Part shown: positions 1 through 13,200 of the stretch, one piece after another
Layout: each line of letters starts with the position of its first letter
Position numbering within the stretch: position 1 is the first letter of the stretch
Source of the DNA: Dicaeum eximium
Taxonomy: Eukaryota > Chordata > Aves > Passeriformes > Dicaeidae
Assembly: GCA_013396995.1 (NCBI GenBank)
Contig: VWZP01002668.1
Coordinates: 56,440 to 120,439, forward strand
Reading direction: 5' to 3'
Length of the DNA: 64,000 nt
Program-made: the position numbers and the translations under genes
The notes under the pieces: generated by a model
What the model was told of the DNA's origin: nothing
Databases searched by the model: none
What the model saw: only the letters and a program-made list of their open reading frames with translations

Positions 1-61
1 TATAGAACTGGATGAGCTTTAAGCTCCCTTTCAATCCAAACCGTTCCATGATTCTGTGATT
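1..61 (+). mobile_element. CR1 LINE 3' end (UBXN7 intron 1)
   Basis: CTTTAAGCTCCCTTTCAATCC and CCATGATTCTGTGATT are the typical CR1 terminus. The copy is cut by the window edge. Confidence 0.8.
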
Positions 62-337
62 TGAATAAATGTTAGTCATTATACAAAGAACTCTGTAGAC
101 AAGTACTACTTTCTCCCTCTTGGCTGCTTTTTTTTCACCCTTCTTATATAAACGGAGCTTTTGCTTTTTTGATTTTGCCTTTCAGCAGAATCAGTAAATC
201 AGAGTGTCTTTTCTTCCCTCTCTAAATGTCTGTTACAAGTGGATAAAAAACTTTAGCAGCTGATTTAATATTCTTCCTGTTAAAATGTTAAGTCAGGTTT
301 TCATTTTTCTTTGTGCATGCCTGCTTATGTTGGAAAA

Positions 338-800
338 TTCATAGAATTGTGGAATGGTTTGGCTTGGAAGGGACCTTAAAGCTCATCTTGTTCTACCATT
401 GATGGGCAGGGGCACCTTCCACTGTCCCAGGGTGCTCCAAGTCTGTCCTTGGACACTTCCAGGGATGGGGCAGTCACAGCTTCTCTGGGCACCCTGTGCC
501 AGGGCCTCAGCACCCTTACAGAGAAGAATTTCTCCCCAGTACCCCATCTAACCCTGTATCAGCGTCCAGTCAGTCCCCCTCATCCTGTTAGGCCAGACCC
601 TTATGCCCAGTCCCTCTCCAGCTCTCCTGGAGCCCCTTTAGGCCCTGGAAGGTGCTGTGATGTCTCCCTGGAGCCTTCTCTTCTCCAGGTGAGCACCCCC
701 AGCCCTCCCAGCCTGGCTCCAGAGCAGAGGGGTTCCAGCCCTCATAGCACCTTTGTGGTCTCCTCTGGACTCATTCCAACAGGTCCATCTACCAGGAAAA
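338..800 (-). mobile_element. CR1 LINE fragment (UBXN7 intron 1)
   Basis: Begins ATTCATAGAATTGTGGAATGG and continues through GGGACCTTAAAGCTCATC, GGACACTTCCAGGGATGGGG and TTCTCTGGGCACCCTGTGCC to CCAACAGGTCCA, a good run of inverted CR1 3' sequence. The open frame it creates is not a gene. Confidence 0.85.
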
Positions 801-1071
801 TGTCTGAACTCCAGAAGAAAATCCAGATCATGCTAAAACCCCTCAGATGGTTTCCACTAGGTTTTCAGTTGCTGGCAGGAAGAAGCCTGGCAGTCCTGAC
901 TGCAAGCATTCCCTTCCCCCTGAGCTGTGTGTATTTGCCTCCTTTCACAGTTGTGCTTCAGGGATAAATGGCAGCTGATGAACTGTTCTTCCTAATTATT
1001 AATGCTTTGAGAGAGAAAACTCTTCTGGGCGCTCCCAGTCAAAACGCTGTGATTTCCCTTTGGCATTCCAG

Positions 1072-1219
1072 GTGCCAGTGAAAGCGTGGGGAAGCATATG
1101 CTTGAAGCATGCAACAACAACCTGGAGATGGCTGTCACCATGTTCCTGGACGGAGGAGGGATAGCAGAGGAGCCCAGCACCAGCTCGGCGGCCGTGTCTG
1201 CTGTCCGCCCGCACCCCGA
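1072..1219 (+). CDS. UBXN7: UBXN7 exon 2: UBA domain
   Basis: Encodes residues 25-74 in human numbering, including GKHMLEACNNNLEMAVTMFL of the ubiquitin-binding UBA fold. The acceptor is ttccag and the donor GTACGT at 1220. The exon ends CCCGA; the final codon GAG is completed by exon 3. Confidence 0.95.
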
Positions 1220-4200
1220 GTACGTACACGGGAGAACGGCCGTGCCAGCCAGCCTGGCCCACAGGTGTCACAGTGTCACAGGTGTCACAGTGCAAAGCAC
1301 AGCAAACCAGGCATTGTCACCTTGCACCACAGCATTGCACACTGCTTTGGTCTCGGTCACTTGATTGCTCCAGCGTTGTCCTGGGTGTTGTGGTTTGTAC
1401 GCTAGAAGTGAGTCTCTTGCACTTCAGAAGTTTTCTGTAGCTTTCACCTGCTGTTTTGTACAAAGCTCAAGTCATTGAAGTAGGGATCTAGTAATAAGAG
1501 AGTCTTATTATTAAATGCTTCAGCAATCTCGCTTTACACTCATTTGGCAGTTAGAGGGTTCTCTTGGTTTGGTTCTTATAAATGAAGCCACCTTACTCCC
1601 ATTTCATGGATTCGTAGAATTTAAGGTTGGAAAAGCCCTCTAAGATCATCAAGTCCAGACGTCAACCCAACACCACCACCACATTCACCACTAACCCGTG
1701 TCCCCAAGTGCCACATCCATATGTTCATTGAACACCTCCAGGGGTTGTGACTCCACCACTGCCCTGGACAGCCTGTGCCAGTGCTTTACAGCCCTTTCTG
1801 TGAAGAAAATTTGCCATAATATGTAACATCAACCTCCCCTGGCACAACTCGATGCCATTTTGTCTCATGCTGTCTCTTGTTACCTGGGACAAGAGTCTGA
1901 CCTGTGGGGATTTTATTGTGGTGGTTTAACCCAGTTTGGCACTGGAAATGCCAGGCCCTGTACACCAGTATGTAGAGGAATCAGCAACTTCAGCACCTTC
2001 ATCAGTCTCTTACACATCAGATGCCTGCAAAGGGAAGAGGATTTCCACTTAAGCACGGCAGAGAGTCTCAGTGCTGCCTATTAATGTGACTGCTTGAGAT
2101 AAAGGGAATATGTTGAGTGGTGTAAATCACATTCAATAAATATGGTAAGTTAAACATAAGCCAGGCTTTTGTCCTTATGAAAATCTTTCACTCCAGGAAA
2201 AAGACAGCTAACTTATAGAGGAAAATCCTTGCCCCTTATACTTCTGAAGCACATGCATGAATTTAAATTTAAACAATTCTTTTAGTGCTAACCTTTATAG
2301 CTGATGTGAGGTGCCTTCCTACTTGAACCTTTAACAAAGTTAAAATAGGTATAGAGGCTAGGTCCTTATTTCTAGACAACTTCTGGCACATCAGTGACTT
2401 CAGATTTTTCTTGGAATACTTTATTTTATACTCAACACCCTCCAGATGCTGATCAGCTCAGTGTTCCTCCTAGGACGAGAGAACAGTAAATGTGCAAGTG
2501 GAGAGTAACTAGCTGCACAGAGCAATCAAAGATGTGGAGGTTAAGAGCAAGGTTAGTGCATCCTGCTGACATCTCAAGTTACTTTTTGAAACCTGCATGG
2601 TCAACAGCTGCAAAGGGCACACTTCACACCTTGGAAGTCTGGGGGAAGAGGGAGTTCATAGACAGGATGCAGCAGTGGATGAATCCTTCTGCACGTAGAT
2701 CTCGTGGGCCAGGTGACCACGCCATTGTCACAGAGATGCTTGTGATTTCTTTGTGATTTCCTTTCTTCTCCTAATTGTAGTTTTGGATTATCTGTAAGTG
2801 TCTGCAAGTATAACTGACTCAGCTGTTGACATGTGAGAGAGCCAAGTTATGTAAGCTAAGAACTGCTTCAGAAATGGAGAAAAATGGCCATCTTGACTGT
2901 GTTTTCCTCCCTTTGGAAAAGAGAGAGGTGTGACTTTCAGGTCGAAGCAAAAAGTCTTCTGACAGGCAAAAGCTGGTAATAAGGAAGTTAATATTTTTTC
3001 TATGTAGCTAGCAAGGAAAGTAGGATGGCAGGTGGATTATTTAACATATTTTGCTAAGGTTTTAGAAACTTCTAAGTTCTAACAAAGTTATTCAAGAACA
3101 AAAAAGGTTTAAATAGTAGATTGACAAAGCCTGGGATCAAGTCACTCAGGGGTTTGCCTGATCTTCTATCAAAGGTCATCTATGCCAACTCTTAGTGCAC
3201 AAGGTAGCAGGTTCAGCAGCAGTGCCATGAGTGGGAGCAGATACTCCCTCAAGGTCCCACTTAATCCCAAACCTATTCATTCTGTGCAGTGGTACAGCAG
3301 CATCATTAACTGGTTCAAGTTGCAGGAGCCCTGGAACATAATGAGATGTGGTTTGTACAGTACTTGGGATATTATAATCTCTGATGTTTTCTTTTTTGTT
3401 TCTTCTCCTTTGATAGGGATGAAGTACGAGCTCCAATTCCTCAAAAGCAGGAAATCTTAGTAGAGCCTGAGCCCTTGTTTGGAGGTAGGCTTGTGTTCTT
3501 ATTTTGTTTCTGTTTTCTTTACCTTGAGGTGAGCTAAGTGACAAAAGAAAATCAAAACTTATTGGATATGAAGAAATAATGCCAGTGCTATTGAAAACGT
3601 CACACACAAGAGATGCTTTATTCCCAAGGGTACTAATTTGCTAAGTCTTGTTTCATGAGACTTTGTGAGGTGACAGCCAATTAACTTAATTATGTATACA
3701 TCTGTGTTCTGGGGGCCCAGAACTGTAGGGTACTACTGTGGAAATGTTTGAGGTGCTGGGATAGAAGATGGAGCCTTGGCTGATGAATGAAAATGAGGAC
3801 AAATGCCTGCAACTTGAGGAGATGGCAGATCAGAAAGAAAGGCTGAACTCTGTGATTGCTCATACCCTTCTCCATTTCTCATGCAGGAATTAAATTTGCT
3901 CTTTAAGCTGTGCTATGCAGCTACTTCTCTTGTCTCTGTCCTTCTCATGTGGACCAGGTCATTTCTGGGCTGGCTTTGCCATGTCAGATGGGTTGAGAGC
4001 TTTGCCCTTTTCACCAAGGAAGGCTGTGCCAAGTGCTGGGCACTGCAGTGGTCTCACACCCACAGGAAATGCTCTTTCCTGTCACTTAGTTCCTTGTTAG
4101 AAAGGAGAAGGAGGCCTAGCTGCAGGTTTACCCCGGGACTGATTTTGTCTCCATTCTGTTTTTCAGCATCAGAGAGGTGTTTAGCCAGGATGCACAGGCT

Positions 4201-7200
4201 GAGGGGTGGTTCAGAGAGAGCACACAATGTCAGGCAATATAGGTGCACACGACTTGCCTTTTTGCTGTACTGGCACAGATAGGAATCTTAGCTTTTCTAG
4301 TTTTAGTCCTTGTAGCAATTTTTTTTCTGTCTGTTTTGAGAGCTGGAAAATTTAGACTCCTTTAATATGCTTCAGTCCTCAGTCCCATCAGAAAATGTTT
4401 ATTCCTTAGACAGAATATGAATCACTGAAATGGACTAACTCAACTTCTGCATACTGATGTGAGATGCATAAAGTACCAACAATTTGAAATACACACTTAA
4501 TTTGCATTTGGCAAAAAGGGAATGACATACAAAGTACCTGCTTTCACTGAAGTGCTTTTGCACTTCTGTGAGCTTCATTGATACCATTTAATGACATTCC
4601 CCTTGCTGCTGAAAGGCCACCTTGTCAGCAACAGTGGAGCTGGACTTGAGGGTCTCAACCATAAGATGTAGTGACATGAAAACAAAGACACACTGTGTTT
4701 ATCTAATCCGTGCACTTCCATCCTACTGGATTTTGGAAGTGGGGCATTTAGTAGCAGAGGAGGACAGTTCTGCAGCAGGAAATGTGCATCCTGAGGATGA
4801 TGCCCTCCTGATGCCCCTCTGAAGACTGAGGAGCTCTCTGAGCTTTTTCCTGTGGCTCAGCAGAGTTTTTGACAAAGGTCTGTTGACTCCTGTGGATTAT
4901 TAGGATTCAGATCTGCTGACCCAAATGCTTGGTCTTCTTGTACCTACCTGTTACACACCGATCTTGGTCACACTGTCACTGGCCTGGATCGGTGATTCCT
5001 TCCTGGAACTGTCTGATCCACCAATGCCACTTGTGCTCTGGCACAGAGCAACCAGACAAAGTAGCTGAACCTGAAGAGATAATTGCCTTACAGAGGCAGA
5101 GGTAGCAGTTTCTGTTTTTAGGGGTCATACTGAGGTGGTTGTATAAGCTCAGTTTTTTTCCAGCTGAAGAGGTGACCCTGTGTGTTTGTGCCCTGCTGGA
5201 TACATGGATCCCATCATTCAGTACAAAGGATCCTTTTGGGTTGCTGAGAGCCTCTTCACCTGTGCTGCCTGGCTTGAGCTGAGCCTGGCAGGGACATGCT
5301 GCTTTTGCTGAAGTGGTCCTTCAGTTGCTGTTCTATCTGAGTTTAAGTTGTTCTGAGGTTGGCTTGTACCTAAGCACTCAGGGTGAAGGAGATCTTTCTC
5401 CCTGGAGTTGAGAGGTGTTACTCCCCAGCATGTCCCTTGTTCAGGCTTGCTTTCTTTTGCTATGATAGGCTGTATCATCACATTTCCACTGGGTATAGGT
5501 TGTATTTGTCTTACTTGGATTTGTTTATTATTTATTATGTCCTGTAGCAATTGGGCTTTGAAAGTTCTGTCTCTCAGTTGATAGGAAAGGAGATAAGTAG
5601 CTGGAATAATCTTGGCAGGCACTTCTGTTTTCCTTCCGAGTGCAGTGCTTGTGCTGCACCTTAGGACTTCAGTGGGACTTGAGGGTGCTGTTTCTGATAC
5701 CTGCCTGGGCTGCTGTCTCTGTCCAGCTGCAGATTATCAGTTCTGAAGGTTTCCTTGCAAACAGCAATGCTGCATCTATTGGAAGAGTGTGGCTGTTCAG
5801 TCACAAGAAATTGGGACAGGATCAGGATAAGAGTTTAGAAAAGAGTAGAAATGCATTGTGGAAAAAACAAATGTCCTTCTAAATAAAAGAAATATTTTCT
5901 CATGAAGTTTAATCTTTTGAAGTTGTTCATCCCCTTGAAGGCCTTGGGTAAAATCTTGGCTGGAATTGTGACAAGGTGATGCTGTGACAGCACTGCCACT
6001 CCATGCTGAAGGGTCTTGGTAAGCCCATTAGAAGGGGCTTTAAGCCTCTCTAAATTGTCGATACATGTTTTGTTTCTGGGCTAAGGTTTGCTGGAGGGAG
6101 GATGTGTTAGGAAATGGAATTTACAAATTACCTTCTGCCTATTTCCATCCATCTCCAGCCCTTCCCAATGACCTCTACTCCCACATCATCCCTGCTTCGG
6201 GTTCCTATTCTGTTTTCCTAAATATGTGATGGAAAGTACTAATATGTAGTTTTTAATTTTGATAATATACTTTTCAAATAATTTAATTTTTTTTTAAGCT
6301 CCTAAAAGACGCCGACCTGCTCGCTCAATATTCGATGGCTTTCGGGATTTTCAGACAGAAACCAGTAAGTGTCTACAGATCAGTAAGCCTGATATTTTAT
6401 TTTGTTACTTCTAATGCACATAAGATGGAGAAATCATTCCTGTTGTAGGCTATGACAGCTTTCAGTTGCTGAAACATTTTCAAGTTGCCAATTGTACAGC
6501 AGGGTACATTATTAGAAGTATAGAATCATAGAATCATGATCATCACAATATATTCTATCTGCTTTAGTCTTGCTAACTCTTAAAAAAAACCCTTTTTCTG
6601 CTCTAGAGGGAACTGAAATGGAGAAGAATCCTGACACCCAAGTAGAAATTAAATTCATCCTCTGGATATTTCTTGGCTAGGTAGTGGGCAGTCTGGCTCT
6701 TGAATTGCATTGGAGTAGCCCTGAGGCTTCTTCCTTGGCCACACATGAGGTTCTCATGGCTTTAACTGCTGTTTGCCCTTGGCTGTTCATGCACAGAATC
6801 TCCAGATGCCAAAGCTCTGGCTGTTATTTCATCCATGAGGTGTCACAGAATGTGATTCTGTGACAGCACAGCTCTGGGTGTTTCACATCTGAGTTATGGC
6901 TGTGGTGCTGGTATTGCTGGAGTGTTCCTGTGGTGTAACCACAGAATCAGTAAAGTTGGAAAAGTCTTCTGAGGCTGAGTCCAGCTGTTCACCCAGCACG
7001 GCCAAGGCCACCACTGCCCCATGTCCCCAAGTGCCACATCCACACCTGTTAAATCCCTGCAGGGGTGGGGACTCCACTACTGCCCTGGGCAGCTGTGGCA
7101 GGGCTGGACAACAATTTCCATAAAGAAATTTTCCCTAATATCCAATCTCAGCTTCCCCTGGTGCAACACGAGGCTGTTTCCTCATCCTGTCACTGGTTAC

Positions 7201-10200
7201 TGGGGTCCATGGACCATGTTCCCACCCAATTAGGGGTCGACTGCCAAACTGAAAATAGATACTGATAGTTAATTTCTTTCCCCTTTTCTAGTAATGGTGA
7301 ACACAAGTATTGAATCACTGGCAGCTTTGTAAGTGAAAATGCACCATGTACAGAATCAACACCCTTATATTTTTTCTCACCATCTTCCAGCCTGGTCTAG
7401 CAGTTGTTCCAGCCCATGGCAGGAGGGAGTGGAACTGGCTGATCTTTAGGGTCTCTTCCAACCCAAACCACCCTGTGATTCCACTCTTAAGACATTTAGA
7501 GATACCCAACATGTGAGAGATACACTGCAAGGGTTTATGGTGAAACTTTATCAAGCTTTTTGGCAGAACTTTACAGGTGGGCATCACTGTCTGGCTGTGT
7601 CTGGAAGAGCAGCCCTGGCCATGAAATTCCAGATTATCTCCTGGCTTCTAGGGCTGCTCCACAGGGATGCTTTATTCCCTGTGTGTCTGCTCAAGCATGG
7701 TTTTTTGCTTTGGCCCGGTGACAGCTCCTTCCACACTGGAAAATTTTTGGCCATGGGATAGTTATTGCCCATTCAGCTGACCTGGTTCCGTAAAATACAT
7801 CAAGTATCTGCTGTGATTTACCTTTATTGTCTATGATCATGCTTGAGAAGGAAATGTGTTCTATATTATTTCAGATTGCATTGATATGCTTTAAAAGAAT
7901 CCAAAGAGATTTCTCCATGTAAACTAAATCTGGTTTTTTCTTTCTTTTCTGTGGGATTGCCCCACAGTCAACTAATGGAAACACTGCAGTAGAAATATTC
8001 CTTTTAAAAGTTGTATTGCTGCAGTCTAGCTCAGTTTCCCATTTAAAAGCATCACTGGGGACAAGTCACGGCTTCTTTTTGCTCCTTTGTCCACATACCT
8101 TCAAATACTGGTATGTGACCCCTCAGGTTTATTAAGATGTTGTTTAGAAGTCAAAGCATGTGAGAAAGCTGGGGCAGGGAGGTTCTGCCCTTACACACCA
8201 GCTAATCTTGTTCAGTGGGGTCTAACCGTGGGACTCTCCATAAGAGATATCCTGGGATTTGCGCCCACATTCCTCCCACTCACTGCCCTAGCCCTGTTCT
8301 CCCCAAACCTCCTAGGAGCTCGAGAGAACTTCACCTCAGAAGTTCTGTACTTGAGCATGTAGCCAGTAATAAATGCCTCTTGTGAGTATGTTTAGTCTAA
8401 TTCCACTCCCTTTCCTCTTGGGGCTGTGCAGTCCGGCAGGAGCAGGAGCTCCGGAACGGAGGGGCGGTGGACAAGAAGCTGACAACGCTGGCAGACCTCT
8501 TCAGACCTCCCATTGACCTGATGCACAAAGGCAGCTTTGAAACGGTGAGGGCTCACCTTTGGGTGCAGATCCTTGCAGGGTGGCTGGGGAGTGTGTCAGG
8601 ATGGATCCATGGCTGGACAATCAGAAGGTTGCAGAAGACTGGGCAGTGATAAATACTTGATGCACTGCGTATGGGAATGTTGGTGATGTATTGCAGACTT
8701 CACTGATGGTGGTGTCACCTGGAATGGACCCATAAGGATCATTGAGTCCAGCTCCTGACCATGCAGACCATGTTGTTTTATGTTTCAATATCAGTGTGGC
8801 AGATCACATGTGGTGAAAGCCTTCAGTGAGCAAGGGAGGCTGGTCAGAATTGGAAAATTGCATCCCTTGAATGTCTCCGTAGAGGATACAGAAAGAGCTG
8901 GAGTAAGATTGCTTTGGATAGGGGAGGGAGAACTTTGCAAGGAGCAGTGTGGTTTTCAGCACAGCCCTGCTGAGAAGCTCTCGTGGAGTTAACACAGCTG
9001 AGTGGCTTCTGATAGCTGAATGAGTAGAAGTATTTGAATGTGGCTTTGCCATCAAGCCACAACTTCATCCTCAGTGGAGATGTTACTCTTGTATAAAATC
9101 ACATTGATTGTCTTTTACTTCTGGTGGTGCTAGGCAAAGTATCCCAGCGATACAGGACGCTGTCAGCTTTAAACAATCTCAGGTGTCACCTTCCCTGTGA
9201 CATGTGTAGGCATGTGTGGATCTATTCCTAAATTGTTAAGATGTGGATCAATGATTTAACTAATGATTAGAGAACGTGCAGATTGGTATATACTCTTCAT
9301 ATTTGAGTCTGTGATTTCCAGATATTCTTCAGAAATTCCAGTTACTACTGAACTTTCTCCTGGTCATCTTTGAATAGATCAGATTGATGATAGAGATGGT
9401 CATTATTTTTACTATATGAGAATGCAAAGTAATGATTAAATGGTGCAATACGGATGTCGGAGAACCGACTGCACAAGTCTGCACAACTGACTGAGTGAAC
9501 GAAAATTGTTTACCTTGTTTTCACATGTGCCTTGACAAGAACTAGAGCACTGCTGGAGAACTTTTGGTGAAACACTGTGTGCCTTTATGGAGTCACCAGC
9601 TCTCATCCATTACCCCCATCTCTCTTTTTATGCTGCCCAAATCACTGGGGATCAGTTACCTTGTCACTAATTCCTGTGTTCTGAGGGTGCCCTCCACAAT
9701 CTCCTTAACAGAATTCCAGCTGTGAGAGGATGCTGGCAGAGAGCAGCAGTGTCCACCTTGGGAAGGAATTTGGTGCAGTGGTACAGAGGAGCAGCCTGAA
9801 GCAGTTGGTGCTCAGCTGTCCCTGCCTTGTGATCTATGGTGCAGGGTTTACTTTAAAAGACATGTGTCAGGTCTTCCAGCTGATGGTTCTTGCTGGGCCT
9901 GGGGTCCAGAGCTGTTGGTGAAACCAGCAGATGTGTGGTTAAAGGCACCAGTAAGGGGAATTCACATGGCAACAACCAGTGCTGCTGCAGGAGCAGTCAG
10001 TAAGTGCCCTCTGAGCTCTGCTGTGGAGTTTGAGATGGGTGCTTGTCTTTCCTTGGGTCTTGCTGGAAACATATGAAGACTTCAGCAGTGTTGATTGTGG
10101 CATCTGTCACAGTCAAAAGTAGTGACAGAGGGTGAAATAACTGATTGATGGATTTATTTGTCCTAAAGTCTCTGCATTCTTACTCAGTCTTGAAAGGTAA

Positions 10201-13200
10201 TTTAAAAAAGGGGGTGGGCTGGGTTTGGGGAAGGGGGTTTGTATATACTCACATTGTCCTGTTCTGTGCAGTACCTGTGCTCTAAAGACCTGTACACTTT
10301 CTGGTGTTGGCACTCACCTTGCTGTGTTCTTGTACAGTTCCTTGTCCAGTGGGATACCCTTCATTTCACACTGATGCTCCTCAACTTCATTGCAATATAA
10401 CTCTTCACACCTTCTCACTGTGTTGAATGTTTCATTTTGCATTTTATCTTTTCTGACTGCAAACTGCTCTGCTGCTTCAGCCTGGGACACTGTTGGGCCT
10501 CAGTGACCACAGTCTCTCAAAATTCATCTCTAGTAAGCTGCTGTTGGCTTCTTCCTTCTCTGTATGCTGAGATAAATGGATATAAACCATATGATAAACC
10601 AGAGATGCTCATCACATTCCAGAATATCAAAGACTAAATGCTGTCATTGTGATGCTCTTGTAGTTAAGTTTTGATCTAAGTGGGGTTTTCTTCCCAAGGT
10701 TGGTGTGTGGCGTGTTCCAGCCTCTGGAGGGGTGTGCAGGAGCATTCTGTAGGGGTTGTGCCATGCACATTTATCAGAGAACCATTTAGGATTTAGGATT
10801 TAGGGCTTTGTTGGCAGGAGTGGTGACATCTGGTCTTATGTGTCTTTATCGCTCATCAGCTGTTGCTGCTCTTTGGGTGCTTTAAGGCTGGGTTTTAATA
10901 GTAAGTACATGTAATTATCTCTAGTTTTCCCCAAGAAACCTCACTTTTCTTCAGTTACAAGGAAGCTTTGTTACCAGTAAGGCCCAAAAAGTTGCTGTTT
11001 CATTTTAACTTAGTAATACCAGCTTTAGGAATAGGTGTGGTTAACTTCACTGCAGAAAAATTTTTGAGTGTTGAATGACATTGTTTGGAGTTTCTTTACC
11101 TGCTATATATGAAAAAGCATTGTGCTTCACATGCAGAACAGCTTATGATCACTGTACTTGTAAAATTCAATGTGTGACTAACTAAACTAGAGTTCTCCCA
11201 TCAATATGGAATCTGTTAGAAATAAATCACTCAAGTAAAATAAATAAATTGCACACCAAACATGTCTGTTAGAGAACAGTGTGGTTTTGTTTTCATCTCA
11301 GATGGCTTTCAAGAATTGCAGGTGTTCTCTCTACATGCCTGTGATGTGAGAGATCATTGAATTTGGGGAAAGACACACTAAATTGACTTAATTTGCACTT
11401 CTTGTTGTGGGCAGAGATGGTTCTGGTATGTGCAGTTCTGTGCTTAACACTCAGCAGGGTTTCAGTGAAGTGACTGAACGTCACGTTGCAGAGTTGCAAG
11501 TCTCTCTATATGATATTTTTTTTCCCATTTAACAATAGTCTTTTTTAGCTGCTCTCTGCTTTACAGCTGAGACTGAGGGTTTTTTTGTTTCTACTTAAAA
11601 AGCAGCAATAATTTGGAAGCTGCTCTGCTCACTGTATTCAAATGGAGCAATTACCTGTGTGTAAGGTGCTTCTAGCCTGGTTTGGGTCAGCACAGCTGCA
11701 GGTACAGCTGTGGCTCAGGAGTGGCTGGGTGCTGAAAGCATCTATGCCCTGCCCCAGGTAGGAAGGAGAAGTGTGCCCAAATAGGAGATTTCTTGTTTGA
11801 TAATGTCCTGCTCTGACTCTCTGTCAGCGGTTATCTTCCACACTGAGTCACACAAATGTCCAGAGAATCACAAGGTGGTGGCTGCACTTCCTCCTTCTCT
11901 CTGCTGCCATGAAAGGATTGCATTTCAACAAAACTGAGCCAGCAGAAACCACCCCAACATTTCTAAACCATACGTGTTCAGAGAAGTCAAATGAGAGGAA
12001 AACTTATTTTTAGTAGTGCAATAGCCAGAGTCACGCAGGGAGATGCAGCACTGTGAATAAACCAAGACTTGTCTCACAGATTGTCTCACCAGGTTGCTGG
12101 TTTGCTGCCCTAAGTTGTAATGATGAAATATGTGACTGAGCAGAAAGGGTAAAGGCACACTTAGGACAGATTGGGTTGGTTTGGGTTGGTTTTTGCATCT
12201 GGGCTCCCCTGGCTCTGCTCTCAAAGAGTGGCTGTCCTGTACTGCCCTGTCTGTGGGCTCTCTAAGTGCCTGGCACTGGCCTTTATACATCAAAGGAGGA
12301 GGGGAATGGGGGAGCACTTGTTGTTGGAAACAAAGGATCTAAATCCATCAAATCCCAGCTTTTGGGATATACAAGCCAGCTCTTAAGCCTTCCTTTGTTG
12401 CCTTGTCTGTCACTTTACCAAAATGACCCTAATATAATATAATATAATACAATACAATACAATATAATATCCAAATCCACAGTGTTTCTTCTCCTCACAC
12501 TGTTGTCTTTCAACCCCCTCAGAGGAACCCCTTCAGCTGTGTAAGAGCTGTGTGTGAGATAGCTGCAGTTTAACTGTGTCCTTTTAAATCCAAAGCTTGC
12601 TTTTAGAAGGAAGTTAAAAGTAGTTTCAAAAGCCCAGCCTGTTCTGCAGGTGAAAACTCAGTTTTGCAGATTTTCTCTGTGGAATTTCCTGCTTGCATCC
12701 TTCCAAGGCCCTCAGCTGGACAGAGGGAGGTAGAACCAGAGGTTTTCATTAATATTAGAAGATGTACAGAGTGAGCATCGAAGAGTAAGATGTACTTTCC
12801 AGCTTTCTAATTACATATTTTTGGGAGTGTTCTTTTAACAGACTGCATGAGAATACAGGACTAAGGCAATCCAGTTGATTTAAATAACATAAGGATTTTT
12901 GTTCCCTTTAAGCCTGGGCAGTACCTCTAGGCCTCACAAACTGGTTTCTTAGAATTAATTCTCAAAATGCAGTTAGCTCAAAACAAGTCTTTTAAATAAA
13001 AGCATGACAGTTATATTTAAGACCCTTGCCAGTTACTTAGGAGTCACCTTCCCCACTTTTCTCACCTGGTGACCTGGATTCTGGCAGTGTAAATTTAGTG
13101 GTAAGTAGTTAGTGTGAGGCCCCTTGTGGGAATAGGAGTATTCCATGCTTCTGCCTTCATTTTTTTTTCCTTTGAGTAATACAAAAGCTGCTTCTGCAGG

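Noticed and set aside
449..967. 172-residue open frame in UBXN7 intron 1
   Set aside because: Its first two thirds lie within an inverted CR1 fragment.
10786..10805. Telomere-like repeat
   Set aside because: Three GATTTAG-like words only; not TTAGGG arrays.
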